Source: an uncultured Pseudomonadota bacterium
GTDB lineage: Bacteria; Pseudomonadota; Gammaproteobacteria; Burkholderiales; Usitatibacteraceae
Length of the DNA stretch: 11,957 nucleotides
NCBI GenBank assembly: GCA_937898635.1
Contig: CALEJW010000068.1
Coordinates: 1-11,957, forward strand
Direction of reading: 5' to 3'
Shown here in pieces: positions 6,955-11,957 of the stretch. Under the pieces are notes generated by a model. The model did no database searches and was not told where the DNA came from. It worked only from the letters and a program-made list of their open reading frames with translations. Numbering within the stretch: position 1 is the first letter of the stretch; the number at the start of each line of letters is the position of its first letter. The position numbers were made by a program, and so were the translations under genes.

Positions 6955-7419
6955 ATGGAAATCGTTCGTACGTTGCGCGCGGTGGCGGCGACTGCGGCCG
7001 TCGCCATCCTTTCGGCATCCGCCCAGTCGACCGGGCCGGAAACCCGCATCGCCCTGAAGGGCCACGATCCGGTGGCCTACTTCACCGAGGGCAAGCCCGT
7101 CCAGGGATCGCCCCGCTACGCCCATGACTGGGATGGCGCGCGCTATCACTTCGCGAGCGCCGGGAACCGCGAACGCTTCGCGGGCGATCCGGACCGCTAC
7201 GCCCCCCGCTATTCCGGCTACTGCACGGGTTCGATGTCCAAGGGAATCCGCAACGAAGGCGATCCCGAGATCTGGACCATCGTCGACGGCAAGCTCTTCC
7301 TCTTCGGTTCCGGAAAGGGCCGGGAAGTGGGGCTCGCGGCGAGGCAACGGCTGCGCGCCGATCCCGCCGGCGTCCAGGCGCTCGCCCAGAAGAACTGGGA
7401 AGCGCTAGGACGGCGGTAG
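6955..7419 (+). CDS. Exported YHS-domain protein
   Basis: This 154-residue protein begins with a typical signal peptide: a short N-terminal region with one Arg, a hydrophobic core (about 8-20) and a likely ASA-Q cleavage site after residue 23. The mature part holds a YHS domain: LKGHDPVAYFTEGKPVQGSPRY (34-55), RYHFASAGNRERFAGDPDRYAPRYSGYCTGS (63-93) and EIWTIVDGKLFLF (105-117). The family is described as YHS domain-containing (seleno)protein, because some members carry selenocysteine; this one has an ordinary cysteine codon at residue 90 (GYC). Function is not established; related YHS domains bind metal ions, so a periplasmic metal or redox role is plausible. The ATG at 6955 is chosen because GGAG lies seven bases upstream and the signal peptide starts there; an upstream TTG at 6919 would add an Arg-rich tail. 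Its 3' end overlaps the convergent regulator gene by 15 bp. Confidence 0.9.
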   Translation: MEIVRTLRAVAATAAVAILSASAQSTGPETRIALKGHDPVAYFTEGKPVQGSPRYAHDWDGARYHFASAGNRERFAGDPDRYAPRYSGYCTGSMSKGIRNEGDPEIWTIVDGKLFLFGSGKGREVGLAARQRLRADPAGVQALAQKNWEALGRR

Positions 7420-9132
7420 CGTTTCGGTCAGCCCCGCGCTCCTCAGGCCGTCGTGGAAGTTCGCGGCCTGCGCGCGATCGCGCAACTGCGAGCCGAAGAG
7501 CTCCGCCCTCGAGAACGGCGCCACGCGGCGTAGCCTCGCGACCGCATCCTTCGCCTGGTCCTCGAGGCCGAGGCGGCCCAGCGCCGCCGCGCGAACCGCG
7601 TACGGCAAGGCCACTTCGGGACTGCGCGCGATCGCCGCTTCGGATTCGGTCACGGCATCGCGATACCTGCCGGCCAGGTAGTACGCGAGCGGAAGCACGA
7701 TGTCGTCGAGGCTCGGGTCGAACCGGCGCACCGTCTCGAGGACGCCGATCGCCTCCTCCGTCCTTCCGAGCCAGACCAGCATGGTGCCCTTCGAGTACAA
7801 AGCCACGGCATCGCTCGGGTTGAGGGCGATCGCGCGGTCGGATTCGGCCAGTGCCTGGTCGAGATCGCCCAGCTGGGAATGGATCCTCGAGAGCTGGGCA
7901 TGGGCGCGGGCGTGAGCGCCCTTGTCGTCGAGGCCCAGGGCCTTTCGCGCGTAGGCTTCGGCGCGGCGCATCCCTTCTTCCGGATTCTCCACCCACCCCT
8001 GGTCCGCGCGCCGGTACTCGGCGTGGGCCAGCGCCACGTAGGCCTCGGCATAGTCGGGCTGCAGCTGCACCGCCCGGGCAAGCAGCTCGCGCGCCTGGCG
8101 ATTGGTGTCCCGGGTCACGCGATAGATCAGCGCGCGGGCTCGCAGCACGAGATCGTGGGCCTCGAGGTTCTCGACGGGCCGCGACGACGCGCGTTCCTGC
8201 TCCACGCGGCTCACCTTGACCGCCAGCACTCCGACGATGTTCGTGACGATCCTGTCCTGGATGTCGAACACGTCCCTTCCCTCGCCCTCGTAACGGTCGG
8301 ACCAGATCACGATCCCTTTTTCCGCGTCGCTCAACTCGGCCACGACGCGGATCCTGCCACCGGACTCCCGGAAGCTCCCCTGCAGCACGTAGCGCGCGCC
8401 CAGCTCGCCGCGCACCGCCTTCGGCGTCTCCGCCCGGTTCCGGTAAGGCTCGACGGCGTTGCGCGAAAGAACCCGCAAGGAGGAGAAGCGCCCGAGCGCG
8501 GTGATGATGTCCTCCGTCACGCCGTCGCTGAAATAGTCGCGAGATGCATCCCCGCTCAGGTTGGCGAGGGGCAGCACCGCGATGACCGGCATCGCGACCG
8601 CCGGCCCGGCATCGGTCGCGGCCAGGGGCCAGCCCAGGCCGAGGGTCCGGCTGATTTCGGGAAAGCCGCGAATCGCCATCGCCACGGCGATCAGGATGCC
8701 GGCCGCGGCGGCCAGCCGGATGGCGCGACGCCGTGAAGGGGATCCCCGCTTCGCATCCCCCACGGTCCTCGCCTCGTCCGGCGGGGCGTGCGTGACCGGG
8801 GCAAGCAACCGGTAACCCCGCTTGGAGATCGTCTCGATGTACCTGGGCTGGTGGGCCTCGTCGCCCAGCGCCTTGCGGAGCTTCGCGATCGCCTGGGTCA
8901 GCGCATCGTCGCCGACGACGACGCCCGGCCAGACGGCCGACAGCAGTTCCTCCCGCCCGACCACGGCCCCGGCTTTCCCCGCCAGGTGGACCAGCACCTC
9001 GATCGCCTTCGGCTCCAGGCGCACGGCCTCGTCGCCGCGCCGCACCTCGTTGAGCGTCGAATGGACGAGCCAGTCCCCGACGCGAAGCACGCGCTTCGCG
9101 GGGTTCGCTGCGTCGGGACTCGTGTTGGGCAC
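7405..9132 (-). CDS. CadC-like membrane regulator: winged helix, TM segment, TolB-like domain and TPR repeats
   Basis: This 575-residue protein looks like a one-component, membrane-anchored transcription regulator. Residues 14-112 are an OmpR/PhoB/CadC-type winged helix: VRLEPKAIEVLVHLAGKAGAVVGREELLSAVWPG, DALTQAIAKLRKALGD and YIETISKRGYRLLAPV. A single hydrophobic segment at about 137-154 follows an SRRRAIR stop. Residues 182-310 resemble the TolB/FlgO-like domain common in this class (IAVLPLANLSGDASRDYFSDGVTEDIITAL, then LRVLSRNAV and YVLQGSFRESGGRIRV). TPR-type helical repeats occupy about 345-535, for example ARELLARAVQLQPDYAEAYVALAHA and ALAESDRAIALNPSDAVALYSKG. If inserted like CadC, the winged helix is cytoplasmic and the TPR part periplasmic. 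The start is GTG with GGAG eight bases upstream. Its signal and targets are unknown; the YHS gene and the divergent lipoprotein gene are candidates. Confidence 0.88.
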   Translation of the reverse strand: MPNTSPDAANPAKRVLRVGDWLVHSTLNEVRRGDEAVRLEPKAIEVLVHLAGKAGAVVGREELLSAVWPGVVVGDDALTQAIAKLRKALGDEAHQPRYIETISKRGYRLLAPVTHAPPDEARTVGDAKRGSPSRRRAIRLAAAAGILIAVAMAIRGFPEISRTLGLGWPLAATDAGPAVAMPVIAVLPLANLSGDASRDYFSDGVTEDIITALGRFSSLRVLSRNAVEPYRNRAETPKAVRGELGARYVLQGSFRESGGRIRVVAELSDAEKGIVIWSDRYEGEGRDVFDIQDRIVTNIVGVLAVKVSRVEQERASSRPVENLEAHDLVLRARALIYRVTRDTNRQARELLARAVQLQPDYAEAYVALAHAEYRRADQGWVENPEEGMRRAEAYARKALGLDDKGAHARAHAQLSRIHSQLGDLDQALAESDRAIALNPSDAVALYSKGTMLVWLGRTEEAIGVLETVRRFDPSLDDIVLPLAYYLAGRYRDAVTESEAAIARSPEVALPYAVRAAALGRLGLEDQAKDAVARLRRVAPFSRAELFGSQLRDRAQAANFHDGLRSAGLTETLPPS

Positions 9133-9271
9133 TTCGGGGGCTCCGCCTTCGGTCCGGTAACGTCTTGTTTTGCCTGGATAATACTTTGTTCGTCCATCCG
9201 TAGGCGCTTCATCAGGCCTTCCCGCCGGCGTTCCTCCCTGATGCGTTCACACGCACTGCCGGGAGCCCGCC
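9133..9271. promoter_or_regulatory. Divergent intergenic region between regulator and lipoprotein genes
   Basis: This 139-bp gap is the longest non-coding stretch in the window and should carry promoters for both flanking genes. A relatively AT-rich part at about 9160-9190 contains ATAATA at 9178-9183, which reads TATTAT on the minus strand and could be a -10 box for the regulator. No convincing -35 box stands at the right distance, and no clear plus-strand promoter or palindrome was found. The call rests mainly on position and base composition. Confidence 0.3.
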
Positions 9272-10423
9272 GTGAACCTCGCAAGACTCGTTGCCATTGC
9301 CGCCATCGGACTGGTCCAGGGTTGCACGCTCGCGAAGACCGTCGCCCACAATACCGCCGACCTGGACGACCACAGGATCTTCGCCAACCGCCCCGTCGCC
9401 GCCTCCGGAGAACCATCCCGCCTGCGCACGCTGGCGCGGACCCCCGCCTTCCTGTCGGGCCTCCGGGTTCCCGACGAGCGCGGAACCCTGCACCAACTGG
9501 ACCGGCACCTGGAGGAAACCCGGACGGCCGCCTTCGTGGTGATGCGCGACGACCGCATCATCTACGAACGCTACTTCCGTGGCTACGACGAGCGCTCGCT
9601 CCTCAACTCCTTCTCCATCGCCAAGTCCATCGTCGCGACCCTCGCCGGCATCGCGATCGGCGACGGCGACCTCGCGCTGGATGCCACGGTCGGGGCCTAC
9701 CTCCCCGGGCTGGCGGAAACCGCCTACGGCCCCGTCACCGTGGAAAGACTCCTCACCATGACTTCCGGGGTCGGGGATGCGCCTTCGTACCTTCCGGGGC
9801 GCGCACAGTACTACTACGGCGACGACCTTCGCGACGTGATCGCGCGATCGGTCACCCCGATCGCGCAGGCGCGCGATTGGCGCTACAGCGAGGGCGACGT
9901 GCAGGTGCTCGCGTTCGTGCTCGAGGCGGCGACCGGCATGACGCCCTCCGCCTACCTCGCCGAGAAGCTCTGGAAGCCCCTGGGCATGGAATCCGCGGCG
10001 CTCTGGGCGCTCGACCGCGAGGGCGGCTCGGAAAAGGCCTTCTGCTGCATCAGCGCCCGCGCCCGCGACTTCGCCCGCTTCGGCCGGCTCCACCTCGACG
10101 CCGGACGGTGGAACGGGTCGCAGGTCGTGCCGGAACCCTGGGCGGCCCGCCGCGTGCTGCACGGCGTGCGCACCGCCGACGGCTACCTCCACCAGCACCT
10201 CTGGTGGACGCCGCCGGCGAGCCAGGGCGACTTCTACGCCTATGGCCACCAGGGCCAGTACGTCTATGTGGACCCGGCCTCGCGCACGGTGATCGTGAAA
10301 TTCAGCGAGGGTGACCGGGAAGACCCGATCGACATGTTCCGGGCGATCGCGGCCACGGTGCGCTCTCCGGAAAACCTCGCGCAGATCGAGCGAAGCGACG
10401 CCGAGGAGGTCGTGTCCCGCTGA
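9272..10423 (+). CDS. Serine hydrolase of the beta-lactamase/6-aminohexanoate-dimer hydrolase type, probable lipoprotein
   Basis: This 383-residue protein has the penicillin-binding-protein/class C beta-lactamase fold signatures. The nucleophile motif SxxK is S115-I-A-K118 in LLNSFSIAKSIVATL; the second motif is Y205-S-E, where many relatives have Y-S/x-N; the third is a HxG-type GHQGQ at 325-329. VERLLTMTSGVGD (157-169) and LAEKLWKPLGMESAALW (229-245) are standard family blocks. Wording such as FVVMRDDRIIYERYFRGYDE and GRLHLDAGRWNGSQVVPEPW fits the NylB-like esterase/amidase branch rather than true antibiotic-resistance enzymes. The N-terminus (to C18, LVQGC) is a plausible lipobox, suggesting membrane anchoring, though Q at -2 is not ideal. 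The start is GTG with GGGAG six bases upstream. The substrate is unknown. It is divergent from the CadC-like regulator, which may control it. Confidence 0.9.
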   Translation: MNLARLVAIAAIGLVQGCTLAKTVAHNTADLDDHRIFANRPVAASGEPSRLRTLARTPAFLSGLRVPDERGTLHQLDRHLEETRTAAFVVMRDDRIIYERYFRGYDERSLLNSFSIAKSIVATLAGIAIGDGDLALDATVGAYLPGLAETAYGPVTVERLLTMTSGVGDAPSYLPGRAQYYYGDDLRDVIARSVTPIAQARDWRYSEGDVQVLAFVLEAATGMTPSAYLAEKLWKPLGMESAALWALDREGGSEKAFCCISARARDFARFGRLHLDAGRWNGSQVVPEPWAARRVLHGVRTADGYLHQHLWWTPPASQGDFYAYGHQGQYVYVDPASRTVIVKFSEGDREDPIDMFRAIAATVRSPENLAQIERSDAEEVVSR

Positions 10424-10429
10424 CGCCTT

Positions 10430-10450
10430 CCTGCCCGGACACCGGCAAGG
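10430..10450. terminator. Weak imperfect hairpin between convergent genes
   Basis: The 28-bp gap between the stop codons of the serine hydrolase and hutG genes holds an imperfect inverted repeat: TGCC(C)GG, a three-base loop ACA, then CCGGCA, with further outer C-G pairs across a bulge. There is no T-run on either strand, so a classical terminator is doubtful. It is the only structure available here for ending transcription from both sides. Confidence 0.2.
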
Positions 10451-10451
10451 T

Positions 10452-11408
10452 TCACGCGCCCTGGCGCGCGATCCGCGCGACGAGCCTCGCCGCGACCCGC
10501 GCCGTCCGGCCGTCGACGTCGAACGCGGGATTGAGCTCCGCGATGTCCGCGAGGCGGAGCTTGCCGCTCGCCGCCACGTCGCCCACGATCGCCTCGACGA
10601 GTTCCAGCGAAACGCCGCGCGCGGCCGGCGCCGAGACGCCCGGGGCCACCGCCGCGGGCAGCGCGTCGAGATCGAGGGACAGGTGCACGCGATCGACGCT
10701 TTCCAGGAAGCGCGCGAGCTGCGCCCTCGTTTCCGCGTGGCGGTCGCATCCCATGTCGGTGTCCAGCCGCCACTCGGCCCCGAGGCGCCGCGCGGTATCG
10801 AAGAGTGCCCGCGTGTTGGCGTCCTCGTTCACGCCGAGGCAGAGGTAGCGGAAGGGCCTTCCCGAGGCCGCGCAGTGCTCGGCGATCTCGCGGAAGGGCG
10901 TGCCCGAGGTCCCGCGGGGGCCGGCGCGCAGGTCGAAGTGGGCGTCGACGTTCACCACGCCGATCGTCTCCCCCTTCGCGCCCGCGTGCCGCGCGAGCCC
11001 GGCGAAGGTGCCGAAGGCGATCTCGTGCCCGCCGCCGAGCGCGATCACGCGGTGGCCCTCGTCGAGGAGATCCGCGACGGTGCCCGCGAGGAAGGCCTGC
11101 CCGTCCTCGAGGTCGTCGCGCGCCTCGTCCACGCGCACGTCGCCCGCGTCCCACACCGACTGCGGCTGGTGCCAGGCGAGGCCCGCGAGGGCGCGGCGGA
11201 TCGCCTCGGGACCCGCGGCGGCGCCCGGCCGCCCGTGGTTGCGGCGCACGCCCAGGTCGCAGGCGAAGCCCACGAGCGCCACGCCGCCTGGCGCGCCGCG
11301 CAGCCAGGGCTTCACGTGCTGGTGCCAGCGCGTCGCGTCGCCGGTTTCCGTGGCGTCCACGCGGCCGCGCCAGATCGCGGGATCAATGGGCAGCAGATCG
11401 AAGGACAT
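10452..11408 (-). CDS. hutG: Formimidoylglutamase (N-formimino-L-glutamate formiminohydrolase)
   Basis: This 318-residue enzyme of the arginase/ureohydrolase superfamily hydrolyses N-formimino-L-glutamate to L-glutamate and formamide, the last step of one histidine degradation route. Manganese ligands of the family are visible: H128 in LGGGHE, D155, H157 and D159 in NVDAHFD, and D246 and D248 in LSLDLDALP. The SAPAARGVSLEL segment at 259-270 is typical of HutG rather than arginase or agmatinase. The protein is cytoplasmic. The ATG at 11408 is chosen because GAGGAGA lies just upstream and MSFDLLPIDP matches the family N-terminus; a longer frame to 11501 gives an Arg/Ser-rich extension inside hutI. 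It overlaps the end of hutI by 26 bp, so the two are co-transcribed. Carrying HutG implies direct release of formamide at this step, rather than the HutF deiminase route. Confidence 0.95.
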   Translation of the reverse strand: MSFDLLPIDPAIWRGRVDATETGDATRWHQHVKPWLRGAPGGVALVGFACDLGVRRNHGRPGAAAGPEAIRRALAGLAWHQPQSVWDAGDVRVDEARDDLEDGQAFLAGTVADLLDEGHRVIALGGGHEIAFGTFAGLARHAGAKGETIGVVNVDAHFDLRAGPRGTSGTPFREIAEHCAASGRPFRYLCLGVNEDANTRALFDTARRLGAEWRLDTDMGCDRHAETRAQLARFLESVDRVHLSLDLDALPAAVAPGVSAPAARGVSLELVEAIVGDVAASGKLRLADIAELNPAFDVDGRTARVAARLVARIARQGA

Positions 11409-11957
11409 GGCTCTCCTCGCCCGCGACGAAGGCGGCCCGCAGCGCGTTGAACCCGATGTGCGCGGCGAGGCCCGCGGGGTGATCGAGCGACCATACCGCA
11501 AGATCGGCCCGCTGGCCCGCGACGAGGCGACCGCGGTCGGCGAGGCCGAGGGCGCGGGCGGCCGCGTGGGTCGTCCCGCGCAGCGCCTCCTCGGGCGTGA
11601 GGCGGAAGTGCGTGCAGGCGAGGCTCATCGCCGCCAGCAGCGAGGCGAGCGGCGAAGTGCCGGGGTTGAGGTCCGTCGCCACCGCCATCGGCACGCCCGC
11701 CGCGCGCAGCTGCTCGACGGGCGGCACGCGCGTCTCGCACAGGAAGTGGAACGCGCCCGGCAGCAGCACCGCCACGGTGCCCGAGCGCGCCATGGCGCCC
11801 ACGCCCTCCGGGGAGAGCCACTCGAGGTGGTCGGCCGAGAGCGCCCGGAATCGCGCGGCGAGTGCCGCGCCGCCCTGGTCGGAGAGTTGCTCGGCGTGGA
11901 GCTTCACCGGCAGGCCGAGGCTCGTCGCCGCGTCGAAGAGGCGCGCGACCTGCGCGG
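11383..11957 (-). CDS. hutI: Imidazolonepropionase, C-terminal half (gene continues past the window edge)
   Basis: The visible 190 residues are the C-terminal half of an enzyme usually about 400 residues long; the frame is open to the edge of the window. Imidazolonepropionase opens the ring of 4-imidazolone-5-propionate to give N-formimino-L-glutamate, the substrate of the HutG enzyme encoded next. It is a metal-dependent amidohydrolase, and expected metal/catalytic positions are present: the His of LPVKLHAEQLS, the His of SADHLEWLS, and the Asp of AVATDLNPGTSP. The end of the protein also follows the family (LTPEEALRGTTHAAARALGL, then GRLVAGQRADLAVWSLDHP). Its stop lies 26 bp inside the start of hutG, the tight order hutI-hutG seen in hut operons. 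Other hut genes (hutU, hutH, a HutC-type regulator) are expected beyond the right edge but cannot be seen. Confidence 0.95.
   Translation of the reverse strand, partial: AQVARLFDAATSLGLPVKLHAEQLSDQGGAALAARFRALSADHLEWLSPEGVGAMARSGTVAVLLPGAFHFLCETRVPPVEQLRAAGVPMAVATDLNPGTSPLASLLAAMSLACTHFRLTPEEALRGTTHAAARALGLADRGRLVAGQRADLAVWSLDHPAGLAAHIGFNALRAAFVAGEESHVLRSAAH
11406..11418 (-). promoter_or_regulatory. Ribosome binding site and start region of hutG
   Basis: GAGGAGAGCCATG sets the hutG start at 11408 and lies inside the end of hutI. The same 13 bases form the start region of the ALDH7 gene at 5235-5247, where the start also falls inside the preceding gene. Confidence 0.65.

Noticed and set aside
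6915..7127. 70-codon ATG frame and a TTG start at 6919 for the YHS gene
   Set aside because: The ATG frame is a different frame from the YHS protein and matches nothing; the TTG start has no ribosome site and places an Arg-rich tail before a good signal peptide.
8788..10314. 508-codon plus-strand frame spanning the regulator, the divergent gap and the lipoprotein gene
   Set aside because: It crosses a promoter region and gives Arg/Pro-rich sequence; both real genes have clear domains in other frames.
11409..11501. 31-residue N-terminal extension of HutG
   Set aside because: Arg/Ser-rich residues from an alternative frame of hutI; the family N-terminus and ribosome site support 11408.
1..11957. 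CRISPR array, insertion sequence, prophage, defence system, tRNA or rRNA gene
   Set aside because: No spaced direct repeats, transposase or phage proteins, or recognisable RNA gene sequences were found; every sizeable stretch is explained by metabolic, transport or regulatory genes.

Overview
The window is GC-rich (roughly 70%), densely packed chromosomal DNA. Its gene families (sorbosone dehydrogenase family, CadC-like TPR regulators, YHS-domain exported proteins, HutG-type formimidoylglutamase, ALDH7 with an AsnC/Lrp regulator) suggest a proteobacterium, most likely beta- or gamma-. That placement is an inference; no rRNA or tRNA gene is present to confirm it. There is no sign of a mobile element, prophage, CRISPR array or RNA gene.

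Layout. Positions 1-3693 (+): the 3' end of a PQQ-type sorbosone/glucose dehydrogenase family gene, a two-CBS-domain protein, an OPT-family transporter and an isochorismatase-fold hydrolase 17 bp behind it. Positions 3705-6342 (-): a two-gene operon of a lysine 6-dehydrogenase/saccharopine dehydrogenase-family enzyme and an ALDH7-type aldehyde dehydrogenase, whose reading frames overlap by 32 bp. Positions 6450-6896 (+): an Lrp/AsnC regulator divergent from that operon. Positions 6955-7419 (+): an exported YHS-domain protein whose 3' end overlaps, tail to tail, a membrane-anchored CadC-like winged-helix/TPR regulator (7405-9132, -). Positions 9272-10423 (+): a predicted lipoprotein of the serine beta-lactamase-like family, divergent from the regulator. 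Positions 10452-11957 (-): hutG and the C-terminal half of hutI, from a histidine utilisation operon running in from beyond the right edge.

How the genes work together. The clearest unit is 3705-6896. The dehydrogenase should yield alpha-aminoadipate semialdehyde (in equilibrium with piperideine-6-carboxylate), the ALDH7 enzyme oxidises it to alpha-aminoadipate, and the Lrp protein probably senses the amino acid and controls both itself and the operon. The right end is a second amino-acid degradation unit, converting imidazolonepropionate through formiminoglutamate to glutamate and formamide. The OPT transporter could import peptides or metal chelates, but its substrate cannot be read from sequence.

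Intergenic space is minimal. No gene-free stretch reaches 300 bp; the two longest are the divergent regulatory regions at 6343-6449 (107 bp) and 9133-9271 (139 bp). All three convergent junctions have 28 bp or less between stop codons, or overlap. I did not find a clearly undescribed system; the most interesting points are the enzyme identity and the regulatory architecture of the lysine-degradation cluster.
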